From positions 4,957,359 to 5,021,358 of the forward strand of contig NW_004624842.1 of assembly GCF_000247695.1 (NCBI RefSeq): a stretch of DNA of 64,000 nt, written 5' to 3'. Shown here piece by piece: positions 52,885 to 63,942 of this stretch (the first letter of the stretch is position 1; the number at the start of each line of letters is the position of its first letter). Source of the stretch: Heterocephalus glaber (taxonomy: Eukaryota > Chordata > Mammalia > Rodentia > Bathyergidae). The notes under the pieces were generated by a model. The model saw nothing but the letters and a program-made list of their open reading frames with translations, had not been told where the DNA came from and did no database searches. Both the position numbers and the translations under genes were made by a program.

Positions 52885-53028
52885 GGCCAGAATGCCCGGG
52901 CATGGTGGCATTTGCCTGTAGTCTCAGCACTTGGGAGGCTGAGGTAGAAGGATCGCCATGAGTTCAAGGCCAGCCTGAACTGCATAGTGAGACCGTGTCT
53001 CAAAAAACAAACAAACAAACAAAAAATG
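52885..53028 (+). repeat. B1-like SINE
   Basis: GCCCGGGCATGGTGGCATTTG, GAGTTCAAGGCCAGCCTGAAC, GTGAGACCGTGTCTC and (AAAC)n. Confidence 0.93.
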
Positions 53029-53127
53029 GCCAGACTTCTTTCAAGGAATGACTGATTTTAGAGTCAGAGCAAGGAAAACCTGAAACATTTTGTGCCAAAA
53101 AATACGAATGTCTTCAATATGCATATA

Positions 53128-53325
53128 TTTTTTCAGTACCAGGGATCAAACTCAGGACTTTGCAATTACCAGGCAGGTGTGGCACCACTGAGCTACATCC
53201 CTGGCCTGGTTTGCCTTCACTATTCATTTGTCTGTTTGTTTGTTTTTGGTACCAGGGATCGAACGCAGGACCTTGCGCTTGAAGGCAGGAGTTGGAACCA
53301 CTGAGCTAAATCCCTGGCCCTGCTT
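53128..53325 (-). repeat. Two inverted ID-A SINEs in tandem
   Basis: 53130-53207 (GTACCAGGGATCAAACTC, CTACATCCCTGGCC) and 53243-53322 (GGTACCAGGGATCGAACGC, CTAAATCCCTGGCCC), with a (TTTG)n run between. TTTCACTATT/TTCACTATTC words flank the second. Confidence 0.93.
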
Positions 53326-53635
53326 TCACTATTAACAAGGATGTATCAATAAAAAACAAATGCCAGATTGAAGGGCCTTCCACTGCCTGAATTTGGGACA
53401 ATTTGAGTATCAACAAAAACAAAATGAATATAATTAATTATAAAACATTGAATAAATAAAAATGTATGAGTTTATAGAGTTACAGAGAGACAGACAGATG
53501 GAGAAAACTAAATTTGCCACCTTTCAAGATGACTATTGTATAAGCTCTTTGCTCTGATAATTGGCTATTAAAAGAGCTAAGGATTTATCCTACCTTTTCA
53601 GCAGGACATATAACTTATCCTCTAGAAAAAAGGAA
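53326..53635. other. No gene or repeat recognised
   Basis: AT-rich, single-copy-like. Confidence 0.4.
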
Positions 53636-53639
53636 ACTT

Positions 53640-55365
53640 TTTATTTTTCTTTTTTTTCAGTTTTAATTTTTTATTAGCACATGTTTGTAGGACATAATAT
53701 TACATACCTTGTGGGAGGCTGGTATATGTACATGACACATTAATTCTTTTTTTATGCCCCTTCCCATTCCTCTCCTCCCCTCCATATTTTGGTCCCTTTT
53801 CATTTAGAAAAAGTCTATCTCCCTATTTTTTATTTTTCTCTTTATTTGGGTTCCTCATATAAGAGAAACCATGCACTACTTAAGCTTGTGTGTCTGATAT
53901 ATTTTACTTAACATTATGGTCTCATGGTGCATCCATTTTCCTGCAGATGACTCAAGTTTATCCTTCTTTGTGGCAGTGTAGTACTCCATTATGTATAAAT
54001 ACTACATTTTTCTTTATCCATTCCTCTGTTGATGGGTATATAGGCTGTTTCCAAGATTTGGCTAATTATGAATTGTGCTGCTATAAACATGGGTATTCAT
54101 GTACCATTATAATAGGATGTCTTTAACTCTATGGGGAAGATACCTAGAAGTGGAATACTTGGGTCAAATGGAACCTTTAGTTTTAGTTTTTTGAGGAATC
54201 TCCATATTGATTCCTTTAGTGGCTGCAAACAGTTTACAATCCCACCAACAATGGAGAAGGGTTCCTTTTTTTCCTTGAAGCCTTGGCAACATTTGTTATT
54301 ATTTGATTTCTTGATGATAGCTATTCTTCCTTGAGTGAAATAGGATCTCAGTGTTGTTTTTACTTGCACCTCTCTAATGGCCAGCAATATTGAACATTTT
54401 TTCATGTATTTATTGGCTGTTTGTACTTCTTCAGAGAAATGTCAATTCATTTCAGTTGCTCATCTTTTGAATAAGTCTTTTATTTTGAGAGTCTAATTTC
54501 TTTTGAGTTCTTTATATATTCTAGATGTTAGTCCTCTGCCTGAGGAATAGCTGGAAAAAAAATTTCCCATTCTGTAGGTTGTCTCTTTACTCTGTTGTTT
54601 GTTTTCTTTGCTGTGCAGATGCTTTCTTTTTTTTTTTTTTGGTACCAGGGATGGAACTTGGGTCCTTGTGCTTGCACAGCAGGCGGCAAAACCACTGAGC
54701 TAAATCCTCGGCCCTGCAGATGCTTTTTAATTTGATATGATCCAATTTGATTTTTGGTACTATTTCTTGTACCATTATGGTTCTGTTCAGAAAGTCCTTG
54801 CCTATGCCTATGTCTTCAAGAGTTTTATCTATTTTATCTTCTAGCAGATTAAGTATTTGTTTTAATATTTCGATCTTTGATCCACTTTGATTTTAGTTTA
54901 GTACATGCTGACAGATGTGGGTCTACAATCTTCTGCATGAGGATATCTAATTTTCCCAGAACCATTTATTAAAAAGGCTCTCTTTCCTCCAATGTATGTT
55001 TTTGGCCCTTTTGTCAAAGATCAAGTAGCTGAATATGCCCAGGGTTGTTTCTGCTTCTTCTATTCTGTTCCAGTGATCCATATGCCTGTTTTTGTGCCAG
55101 TACCATGCTATTTTAATCACAGTAGCTTTGTAATATGACTTGAAATTTGAAATTGTAATGCCTCCTGCTTTGCTCTCGTTGTCCAGGATTGCTTTTGCTG
55201 TCCTGGGCCACTTTTTGGTTCCACATGAATTTTAGAATTGTTTTCTCTAGTTCTGTGAGGAATGTTGTTGGTATTTTGATTGTGATTGTGTTAAATCTCT
55301 TTGTCAGTTTTGCATGTATGGACATTTTGACTATATTGGTTCTACCTATCCAGGAATATGAACTT
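53640..55365 (-). repeat. L1 3' UTR and ORF2 end
   Basis: Inverted. Landmarks: TTTATTAGCACATGTTTGTAGG (3' end), CATCCATTTTCCTGC, CATTCCTCTGTTGATGGG, TCTTCTGCATGAGGATATC, TTTTGTGCCAGTACCATGC, TTGGTTCTACCTATCCAGGAATATG. Interrupted by ID-A2 at 54628-54718. No open ORF2. Confidence 0.9.
54627..54718 (-). repeat. ID-A2 SINE
   Basis: GGTACCAGGGATGGAACTTG, GCACAGCAGGCGGCAAAACC. TGCAGATGCTTTCTTTT and TGCAGATGCTTTTTA flank it. Confidence 0.95.
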
Positions 55366-55885
55366 TCTTTTTCTTTTTTTTCAGGTACCGGGATCAAACT
55401 CAGGACCTTGTGCTTGGAAGGCAGGTGCAGCACCACTGAGCTAAATCCCCAGCCCTGGAAATTTCTTTCGTTCTTTCCTTCCTCCTTCCCTCCCTCCTTT
55501 CTTTCTTTCTTGCTTTCTTGCTTGCTTGCTTGCTTATTTGCAGTCTTAGAGACCAAACTCAGGGTGCTCTACCACCAAAGTACATCCTCAGCCCTTTTTC
55601 ATTTGTTTGTTTGTTTGTTTGTTTTTGAGACAGGGTCTCACTATGTAGTTCAGGCTGGCCCTTCAGCTCACTATATAGCCTAGGCTGGCCTCAAACTTGT
55701 GGCAATCCTCCTACTTCGCCTCCCAAGTGCTGGGAGTACAGGTATAAGCCACCATGCCCAGCCCTTTTAGTTTTTATTTTGAGACAGAGTCTCACTAAGT
55801 TATCTAGCCTTGAAATTGTGATTTTTCTGTTTCAGCTTCTCTAGTGCTGGTATTACAGATGTGTACTTCCATACCCGGCTCAGCT
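55366..55885 (-). repeat. SINE cluster with (CTTT)n tract
   Basis: Inverted ID-A at 55366-55457 (CAGGTACCGGGATCAAACTC ... CTAAATCCCCAGCC), a (TTCC/CTTT/CTTG)n tract at 55465-55535, an ID end at 55540-55598, an inverted B1 at 55600-55760 with duplicated CAGGCTGGCC, and a second inverted B1-like body to 55885. Confidence 0.88.
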
Positions 55886-55925
55886 ATTGTTAATATTAGA
55901 CTGTACCTAACACATTATTTAACAT

Positions 55926-56007
55926 TTCTTTTTTTGGTACCAGGGATCAAACTCAGGACCTTGTGCTTGTGAGGCAGGCAGCAACACTGAGCTAAATCCC
56001 TGGCCCT
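55926..56007 (-). repeat. ID-A SINE
   Basis: TTTTTGGTACCAGGGATCAAAC, GTGAGGCAGGCAGCAACACTG, CTAAATCCCTGGCCC. TTATTTAACAT/TATTTAGC-like flanks. Confidence 0.93.
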
Positions 56008-56405
56008 ATTTAGCTTATTTCTTAACATGGAGGCAATACCCTTCTAAGTATTCTACCAAATACACTGTGAAACATGAGGCTTTCCAGTGTGCCTGATGGA
56101 AACAGCCAGCATCTGTGGCTCTGTATAAGCACTGAACATCTTCTCTAGTCTGTTTGGGTGGTTCTTTCTCCATCTTCAGATAGTTTCTTCACATGCATGA
56201 GTTAATAAGTATTCAACTGAACACTTCAAAAGGACTCCAGAGTCCTCTATGTAGCTCTTCTTTCCAGCACTCTGTCCTGCAAATTCTAGCTTCCTGGGTT
56301 TTCCTGGACTCTCAGCTCCATCTTCTAAACTCAGTCAGCTGGGCTCCACCTGGGCCTGAAAACTATGTAGACTATTTGGGAAAATTACAATCTTACCTCA
56401 TTTGT
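56008..56405. other. No gene or repeat recognised
   Basis: Single-copy-like sequence. An open frame at 56193-56519 (plus) lacks support and runs into a MaLR. Confidence 0.4.
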
Positions 56406-56407
56406 TC

Positions 56408-56770
56408 CCAGTCTGTCTCAGTTTCTTTTCTCTTGTTGTTGAGACAAAATACCCAAGACCCCAAGTTAAAGGGGAAAAGGTGTATTTGGCTTACACTTCA
56501 TAGAGGTTTCAGTCCATAATTGGCTGGCTCCAAGGTAGGGTGCCAGAGGGGCAAGAGTTCGTGGTGGCAACAGCAAAGGCAACAAGGGACCTTAACAGCA
56601 TCTTTCTGCCCCTTTTATCTTATTCAGACTACATAGGGAGGGTAGTATTCACACCCTTAATCCTGCATCATGAATCAATCACACACTCTAGATTCAGCCA
56701 CTTCCAAAATAGCCCCACCTCAGACCACATGAGTCTTTGAGGGGACATCTAAACACAAGCCATAACATAG
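56408..56770 (-). repeat. MaLR-type LTR
   Basis: Inverted: TTGTTGAGACAAAATACCC, GGTGTATTTGGCTTACAC, GGCTGGCTCCAAGGTAGGG, TAGCCCCACCTCAGACCACATG. Confidence 0.85.
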
Positions 56771-56999
56771 TCTTACAAGGATCACTGTCTTTCATTGCTC
56801 TATGTCCCTTCTCTTAAAAACAGTTGTTTCATATTTTTCTGTTTTTGTTTTGTTTTCAGATGGAAAGGTAAATCCATCCATCTAAGTTCATCCTTTCCTA
56901 ACTTCAAGGGAAGAAGGCAAGGAAAGCTTTTAAAAATTTTCAGAGTCTAGGCCACATCCTAAACAATAAAATCCAGATCCTTGGAAGTGGGACTCAGAT

Positions 57000-57600
57000 A
57001 ACAATGTCAACCTCTCTAGTTAATCCAATGAGCATCCAAAGAAATGTTTTTAAAGGAGAGAAGGTTTATTTTGGCTCACAGTTTGTAGAGGTTTTGGTCC
57101 ATTCTTGGCGGGCTCTAAGGAAGAGTGGTATAGCAGAGAGGAATTGCTCACGGCATGGCAGGCAGGAAGCAGAGAGAGATGGAGGAGGAGGGAGGAAGAC
57201 ATACCCTCCCAGGCCACGCCCCCAGCGACCCACTTCTTCTGACCAGGCTTCACCTCCCAACTTCACATTTAGCAATAAACTCATCAATGGACTAATCCAG
57301 GGAAGGGTATCATGCTCCCACTATCTCATCACCACTCTAAAGCCCCACCTATGGGCGTATGCAGCTTTAGAGGGACATCTAGGTAGAAACCACAACAGGC
57401 TGCCATAAGAAAATAACACAGACTATGTCTTCAACAACGGGTACTGTATTTCTTTTTCACAGTTCTAGAGGCAGAAATCTCAGATCAAGCTGTAGCAGGG
57501 TTTATTTCCTGGTGAGTGCTCTTTTCTAGCTTGCAGAGGGCCTCCTCCTCACTTCAGTCTTTATACAGATTTTCTCCAGTCCAGGAAATTCTTTTTCCAT
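57000..57600 (-). repeat. Two inverted MaLR-type LTR fragments
   Basis: 57050-57400 (GAGAAGGTTTATTTTGGCTCACA, GGCATGGCAGGCAGGAAGCAGAG, CAATAAACTCATCAATGG, AAAGCCCCACC). A second, 57400-57600 (ATAAGAAAATAACACAGACTATG, CACAGTTCTAGAGGCAGAAATC). Confidence 0.85.
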
Positions 57601-58810
57601 GACAAGAATCAGTGAACCTACTGATATAGGAGAAATATAATTCCTAACTTGCTAGACATCAGATGTGCTGAGTTCATCTCCCCCAAAATCGAAGAATGAA
57701 TTCTAAGGAACAATGGAGGTTAAGAGTAGAAAAGATTTATTGAGAAATAACTCCTGAGAGATGGAGGGGTCCTGAAAGTGGGTTGCCCCGTGCATCCAAA
57801 TTTAAGATCAGTATTGAATGATGTGATTTTATTACTTTGGTGGTTTTAAAATAATTTATTTTAAATTGACCTTGGGCATAGGAAGAAGGCACTAGGACAC
57901 ATTTGTAAGTTATTGCTGAACCCTGGATTGAAGCAATTAAGTCTCTTTAAGGTTCTCTATTAAAAAAAAACAAAGTTGGTCTCAAAGAGAAGGACAAAAC
58001 CTGCATGTGAGAGTTAAATGGCTCTACCTGTGGGTAGAGAACTACTTGGGACAGGGCAGGGAGCAGAGTTGAACCTAAGGGAAGTGGGTTCCAATTTATT
58101 GTTTCAATCAACAAAGATTTCATTCCTTGCTGTCTTGTTTTATTTCTTCTTCCAACAACCAAGAAGCAAAACTCACTAATTCTGTTCAGCAGATGAGGAA
58201 GTTATTCTTGAGAGGTTGAGTGATTTTTCAAAGGGCAATCCATAGCAGTTAAAATTTAAACCCAGTTCTCAGACATGGATTAAGGAGCAAAGTTTTGCTC
58301 CTTGCTGGGTTGGCTTCCAGGGGTCAGGGAACATCCCTGAAAAGTGCTAAAGCAGAGAAAATTCTGTTTATTAGACCTCCTAGCAGAAGAGCAAGAGGTT
58401 CCTTGCTAAGTTCCAGGGGTGGGTTTGGGGATGGTAAAGACGAGGCCCTCCAAGAGGAATGCTGAGTGACACACAGTCCCACACTGCCTTCTGGGGAAAG
58501 GAGACTGGATCTCCATGCCTTCTGTCCTGGGAAGGGGTATTTCAGAGCTGAACTGCCAGGAGAATAAAGAGACTGAGTGTTGCTACTTCATCTCTCCTCC
58601 TGGCCCTTCCTTAACCTCTGCTCTTAATTAATGAAGACCATGTTATTTCAGCACCATTGTCTCCCACCCACAATGTGTTTGGTATAAGCCAGACCTTCTT
58701 CCTGGGCTATCTTATTGAATCCTCATTATTATGATTATATGAAACAGATGCTATCATCCATTCTTGTGTTAAAGATGAGGAAGGCCAATATGGTCATATT
58801 AGTTATTACT
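57601..58810. other. No gene recognised; possible inverted LTR
   Basis: 57710-57830 (AGAAAAGATTTATTGAGAAATAAC) has LTR-like features. 58180-58300 and 58700-58780 have MIR-like words (CAGATGAGGAAG, TTAAAGATGAGGAAGG). No exon supported. Confidence 0.35.
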
Positions 58811-58812
58811 GT

Positions 58813-58905
58813 GGGGCCGGGGATTTAGCTCAGTAGTTCCACCACCTGATTGGCAAGAGCAAGATCCCAAGTTTGATCCTCAGTACCAAAAAAATAAATC
58901 AATAA
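58813..58905 (+). repeat. ID-A SINE
   Basis: GGGGCCGGGGATTTAGCTCAG, GTTTGATCCTCAGTACC and an A/TAA tail. Confidence 0.94.
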
Positions 58906-59024
58906 AAATAACAATAAACATTTATTATCTGACCTATTTTCTGTGGGTCAGGAGTTCAGTGGCAGGTTAACTGGGTGATTCTTACCTGTGATAACTCATG
59001 AGAATCCAGTCAAGATGTGGACCA

Positions 59025-59165
59025 GGTCCAGGCATGGTAGCCCCTATAATCCCAATACTCTGAAGGCTGAGGCAGGAGGATCACTTCGAATCCCAGGCCA
59101 TCCTGGGTTTCAGAGTGAGCTCAAGGGAGCCTAACCCTGTCTCAAAAAACAAAAACAAACAAATA
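59025..59165 (+). repeat. B1-like SINE
   Basis: GTCCAGGCATGGTAGCCCC, GAAGGCTGAGGCAGGAGG, CCAGGCCATCCTGGGTTTC, CCTGTCTCAAAAAAC. Confidence 0.85.
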
Positions 59166-59279
59166 AAATATAGACCAGGACTTCGGTCTTCTTAAAGCTT
59201 GCCTGGGGCTGAGAACCCAATTCCAAGGTGGCTCGGGTACAAGGCTTGCAAATCAATTGGCTGCTGGCAAAAATCTGTT

Positions 59280-59665
59280 ACTTGCTGCTGTGCTTGAATG
59301 TCCCCCCCAAAATGCATGTTGATATTTAAGTGTTATTATGACAGTGTTGAGAGGTGGGGTCATTAAGTGGTAATTAGATCCTGAGGGGCAATATGGGAAT
59401 AGTTACCACAAGTTACCACAAGCCTGGGTTTATTATAAATGCAAGTTCAGCCCCTTCTAGGTCATTCATTCTCTTGTGTGGTCTCACCATGTGATGCCTT
59501 CTGCCATCTTCATGCAGCAAAAGGGCCCTTACTAGATGTGGCCCCTGCATTCGGGACATCCTAGCCTCCAGAACCATGAGTCAAATAAATAATAAACTTC
59601 TATCGTTTTCAATTTACCCAGTCTGTAGTAAAGTTATAACCCAGAAAACAGACTAAGACCCTTGC
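59280..59665 (+). repeat. MaLR-type LTR
   Basis: Starts CTGCTGTGCTTGAATGTCCCC, GTTGAGAGGTGGGGTCATT, then CTCACCATGTGATGCC, GAACCATGAGTCAAATAAATAATAAAC and ends CAGACTAAGAC. Confidence 0.88.
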
Positions 59666-60945
59666 CATGTGGATCTCTCCATCGGGTTGCTCAAGTAGCT
59701 GTACCACATGGCTCTCCCTAGAGCCAGTGCTCCAAGAGACAGGTGAAAGCTGCAGTGTCTTTTCTGACTTAGCCTCAGAAGTCAGATTGTCACTTTTGCA
59801 ATCTCCTGGTGGTTATACAGGTCAGCCTCTTCATTGTGAGAGGAGACTGACTATACAGGGGAAGGGTACCATGGATAAAACATCAAGGGTCAGTTTGGAG
59901 GCCACTACCATAGTGACAAAGTCATTTACCCAAGCTCACATACATATGGAGTGTTAGAGGTGGGCTTTGAAGTCAGGCAGTTACTATGTCACAGTAAATA
60001 TTGGCTGGAAACAGCAGGGACAGGCAGGTGTCCACAGGTCTCCCTTGCCCTGAAGACATTCATACTTGAGATCCTGTTTCAAATTCCAGTGATCAAGAAA
60101 TCAGATACTGTCTAATGTGTCAGACAGACACTTCATGAAAGCAACAAAATTGGGGCATGTTTATAAAAGGTTGCACAAGTCACACTTGACAGTGGACCTT
60201 TCGTGTCAAAGAGAACCTGGAATCTTGTCTGTGTTGCTGTTGATTTATTGCCGGACCTGTGCCAAGGTATCAATCAATCCCTTCAGGAGCCTTTGTTTCC
60301 CATCTGTACACTGGGTGGTTCCATCTCATATTCTTTGAGGTCCTCTGGCTGGGAGATTCCATGCATGGATTCCATGTATAAGGCTTTCCAGTGAAAACAG
60401 AATTCGCACTCCACTTGCCCTGTCTCACTCAGACCTTTGCAGAAGTGCAGCGGAGCTCTCAGGTGCAAGGGGCAGTCTTCTGGACCCAGGCCAGGCCAGG
60501 CCAGGCTGTTCAGTCCTATTTCGCCGGCAGCTGGCTGGCACCATTGTTCCCTCAGAAACCCTGGCCCTTTTCCAGATGCCGGGGCAGGGGAGAAGTTCAA
60601 AGGACTCAGTTGTGTGGCCTCCTCCTCCCCCAGGGCAGGCCTGGGTCACCCAACAGGCTGACTCAGCCCTTGCAGGGAAACAAAGGAAATGAAAGATGGT
60701 GTAGGAAATTTGACATTTATCATCCCCCCCAAAAAAACTCCAAAATAATTGTCATGGGAAAATGCTCTTACACTTCTTCTACAGTGTAGTGACATTTTTA
60801 AAAATTGAGGAGAGGGCATCATTTCTAATTTCAGTGCTTAGGGGCCCATAATTATGTTTACCTTTTAATATCTTTGAAACTGGAATCATTAACAGTAGAT
60901 GGCAAGTCCTAACCTAATTGTAGTATTTACAAAATTACAGGGCCA
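59666..60945. other. No gene or repeat recognised; candidate regulatory tract
   Basis: The longest stretch (1.3 kb) in the right half free of recognised repeats. It is GC-richer at 60420-60680, with a perfect Maf-type site GGCTGACTCAGCC (60656-60668), CAGGCCAGGCCAGGCCAGG (60487-60505, a short tandem of CCAGG) and several CAGCTG-like words. Open frames on both strands have no splice or codon support. Confidence 0.4.
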
Positions 60946-60946
60946 C

Positions 60947-61140
60947 CCAAGGGCTGGTGGTACAGGCCCATATTCCCAGTGCTCTGGGAGGCTAAGGCAG
61001 GAGAACCACAAGTTCAACCCCAGCCTGGGCAACTCAGTGATTTAATCAGACCCTGTTTCAAAGTGAAAAGTAAAAAATGCACTGTAGAATGTAGCTCAGT
61101 ACAAATGCCCGGGATTCAATCCTCAGAACTTAAAAAAAAA
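60947..61140 (+). repeat. B1-dID SINE
   Basis: GGGCTGGTGGTACAGGCCC, GTGCTCTGGGAGGCTAAGG, AGCCTGGGCAACTCAGTG, then ID part GAATGTAGCTCAGTACAAATG, GATTCAATCCTCAGAAC and an A tail. Confidence 0.88.
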
Positions 61141-61364
61141 AAAGAAGTATAAGGTCATATATAAAGAGATGATCAAAATATACAATGAGTGTTTAAATTT
61201 TAAAAATTTATTACAGTAAAAGACACATTGTCATTAATCCCTCTCAAAATACTCCTCTTTGATTTGAATATACTTATCCCATCATTTTTGGCACTTCCTG
61301 AGGCACTTCTGGAAGTCCTCTTTCATAAATGTCTTTATAAGGTATGATCAAAAGTATGTCGAGG

Positions 61365-61572
61365 GGGCCTGGGCCCGGGGATTTAGCTCAGTGATTTCGC
61401 AGCCTACTGCGCAAGTGCAAGGACCCGAATTCAATCCCTGGTACTACAAAAAAAAAAAAAAAGTCTATTGAGGGGCTGAGGATTTAGCTCAATGGTTCCT
61501 CCACCTGCCTTGCAAGTGCAGGGTCCTGAGTTCAATCCCCAGTAGCCCCCCCCCCCGCCCCCAAAAGTATAT
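61365..61572 (+). repeat. ID-A2 and ID-A SINEs inserted in series at one site
   Basis: First at about 61365-61455 (CCCGGGGATTTAGCTCAGTG, CAGCCTACTGCGCAAGTGC), second at about 61475-61560 (GGGCTGAGGATTTAGCTCAATGG, a C-run tail). Three copies of one target word separate them: AAAAGTATGTCGAG, AAAAGTCTATTGAG, AAAAGTATATTGAG. Confidence 0.92.
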
Positions 61573-61797
61573 TGAGTGCCATCCAGAGAGCAGCAGGCTC
61601 CTAAGACATTAAGGTGTATCTTCATCCATTTTACTTGCTGGGCCTGGCACCATGTGACTTCTGGCTCCTCCCCAAAGTCAAAATGACCAGGAAAGGTAAA
61701 CATCTTGAAGCAATCCAGGACAATGAATTAGCCACTGAAGTGCAAGTAAAGACACTCACAAAATAAAATGTCCAGAAATGTTTTGGAAAGTCATAAG

Positions 61798-62030
61798 GGG
61801 CAGGCATGGTGGCCCATGCCTATAATCCCAGCACGCGGGAAGCTGAGGCAGGAGGATTGGTGTGAGTTTGACACCAGCCTAGGCTACCTAGTAAATTCAA
61901 GGCCAGCCCGAACATAGTGAGACCCTGTCTCAAGAAGTAAAGTGGTGGGCTGGGGATTTAGTTCAGTGGTTCAGGCCCCTGCCTTGAAAGTGCAAGGTCC
62001 TGAGTTCGATCCCCGGTACCAAATAAATAA
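61798..62030 (+). repeat. B1-like SINE followed by ID-A SINE
   Basis: B1 61798-61945 (GGGCAGGCATGGTGGCCC, CACCAGCCTAGGCTACC and TTCAAGGCCAGCCCGAAC). ID-A 61949-62032 (GGGCTGGGGATTTAGTTCAG, GTTCGATCCCCGGTACC). Confidence 0.93.
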
Positions 62031-62139
62031 AGTAGTAAGAATGCTAGGAAAAGTGTGTTTGAAGCAACAATGGGGGGAGTATTTTGAGAGAGAGTAATGA
62101 CAATGTGTCTTTTATTGTAATACTTTATTTATTTATTTA

Positions 62140-62224
62140 TTTATTTTTTGGTACCGGGGGTCCAACTCAGGTCCTTGCGCTTGCATAGCAGGCAGTGAAA
62201 TCACTGAGCTAAATCCCCGGCCCA
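62140..62224 (-). repeat. ID-A2 SINE
   Basis: GGTACCGGGGGTCCAACTCAGG, GCATAGCAGGCAGTGAAATC, CTAAATCCCCGGCCC. Flanked by TTGTAATACTTTA on both sides. A (TTTA)n tail precedes it. Confidence 0.95.
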
Positions 62225-62825
62225 ATTGTAATACTTTAAAAAAAATTAAACATCAAATGTTTATCACATCAAGTAAAGGTGTATATTACGATGATGGATC
62301 TTAAATGTTATAACATATAGTAATTAGACCCCATTCTTGGATCCAGGCGCTACTGGATTCCCCCCTCCAGTCCTCTCTACCACCTTGAAGCTTAACCTTA
62401 TCCTGGAGTCAGTGTAACCCTTCAAACTTTTTAGAGTTTCTCCTTAACATATGATCCTGCAGGAAATGTGAATGAGAGCCTTGCTCCCCTTGACTCCTGA
62501 CCAAGCCAGAGAGGTTACTGAGTATCATGAAAATGCAGAGAAGAAGAAAAAAAATTTAATTCCAAACTGTGTAGCAGGCAGTACTATACATGTTTTATGT
62601 GTGTCAACTCAATCCTTACAACCATTATCAGCAAATCTCCCATATTACAGATGGGGAAAATTTCACCGAGAGGTGATATAACCTGCCCAAGATCACACTG
62701 CTAGTAAGTGGCAGAGTCTAGGGGAAAAAAAGCAAAATTCCTCTTTAACCCTTCTGCCTAATCCTTGCCCCAGAGGTAAGATGGTCATGAATGTGCTTAT
62801 CCTCCCAGATCTTGGGTTTGGTTTT
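62225..62825. other. No gene recognised; MIR-like element
   Basis: 62580-62760 (TATACATGTTTTATGTGTGTC, CTCAATCCTTACAACC, ATTACAGATGGGGAAAAT, CACTGCTAGTAAGTGGCAGAG) is a MIR on the plus strand. Otherwise nothing. Confidence 0.6.
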
Positions 62826-62827
62826 GG

Positions 62828-62950
62828 GTGGGTTTTTTTCCATTTTTTGAGATAGTGTCTCACTATGTAGTTCAGACTGGCCTTCAACTCACTATGTAGC
62901 TCAGACTGGCCTCAAACTCAGAGCCATTCTCCTGCCTCAGCCTCTAGATC
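62828..62950 (-). repeat. B1-like SINE
   Basis: GAGATAGTGTCTCACTATG, with duplicated CAGACTGGCC(T/C), then CATTCTCCTGCCTCAGCC. Confidence 0.9.
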
Positions 62951-63224
62951 TTGTTTTTATGCACTTAGGGCATAAACATAGGGACATATATCATTCTGCT
63001 TTCCAAAGGGGTCTTGCTGTTCTGTGGCTAGCTTTTCCTAATTAACTCCGTGACTTAGAGATTTCTTTTTTATATAAGTACATAAAGAATAACTAGTACT
63101 TTTTAACTGCCTCCCAGTATCCCAGATACTCCTACGTGTCTGCAAGGTACCGGGCCCTATCTTGTGCTTCACATGCACCATCTCATTCCAATCTTGGAGT
63201 GTGAGATGAGCTGTTTTCCATTAA
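62951..63224. other. No gene or repeat recognised
   Basis: Single-copy-like sequence. Confidence 0.4.
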
Positions 63225-63350
63225 AAAAAAATTTTTTTTTTGAGACAGGGTCTCACTATGCAGTTCAGGCTGGCCTTAAACTCACTATGTAACCCCAGGC
63301 TGGGCTCGAACTCATGGTGATCTTCTTGCCTCAGCCTTCCAAGTATTTTA
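63225..63350 (-). repeat. B1-like SINE
   Basis: GAGACAGGGTCTCACTATGC, CAGGCTGGCCTTAAACTC and CAGGCTGGGCTCGAACTC (internal duplication). Confidence 0.92.
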
Positions 63351-63740
63351 TCTATTTTATTAAAGGGGAGGAAAGTGAAGCCTGAAGAGGTTAAGTACAG
63401 TCATGCATCAAGTACTGTAATAATATTTTGGTCAATGATGGAAATGACATTGGTTAAAGATGGAAATGACAGTGGGTCCTATAAGATTATAATGGAGGTG
63501 AAAAATTCCTATCACCTAGTGATGTGGTAGCCCTTGCACTATTATAGCACAATTCATCACTCTTGTGTTGTGGTGATCCTGGGATAAACAAACCTATTGC
63601 ACTGTGAGTCACAGAAGTACCACCCATACAATTATGTAGAGTACATAAGACTTGATAATAAATGACTATGCTACTGGTTTGTGTATTTATGATTCTTATC
63701 ATTATTTTAGAATATACTCTTTCTACTTATTTAAAAAAAA
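63351..63740. other. No gene recognised; short DNA-transposon-like phrase
   Basis: 63400-63660 (TACAGTCATGCATCA, TATAAGATTATAATGGAGGTGAAAAATTCCTATC, CACTGTGAGTCACAGAAGTACC) matches the style of an old Tigger/MER-type element. Ends not fixed. Confidence 0.4.
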
Positions 63741-63743
63741 AAG

Positions 63744-63942
63744 CTTGCTGAACTGGGTGTGGTGGCACGTACCTGTAACCTCAGCACTCGGGGAGGTTGA
63801 GGCAAGAGGGTCACAACCTGGAGCCCAGCATGGGAAATTTAGCAACTTAGTGAGATCATCTTAAACAAATAAAAACAGCTGAGGATATAGCTCAGTGTGA
63901 AGGCCCTGGGTTCAACCCTCAGTACCCTCCCCCACAAAAGCT
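63744..63942 (+). repeat. B1-dID SINE
   Basis: GAACTGGGTGTGGTGGCACG, CCCAGCATGGGAAATTTAGC (B1), AAACA linker, GCTGAGGATATAGCTCAG and GGGTTCAACCCTCAGTACCC (ID). This copy shows the dimer order B1 then ID most clearly. Confidence 0.9.

Noticed and set aside
59667..59957. A 96-codon open frame in repeat-free sequence
   Set aside because: There is no recognisable domain, splice site or Kozak context, and similar lengths occur by chance in the window.
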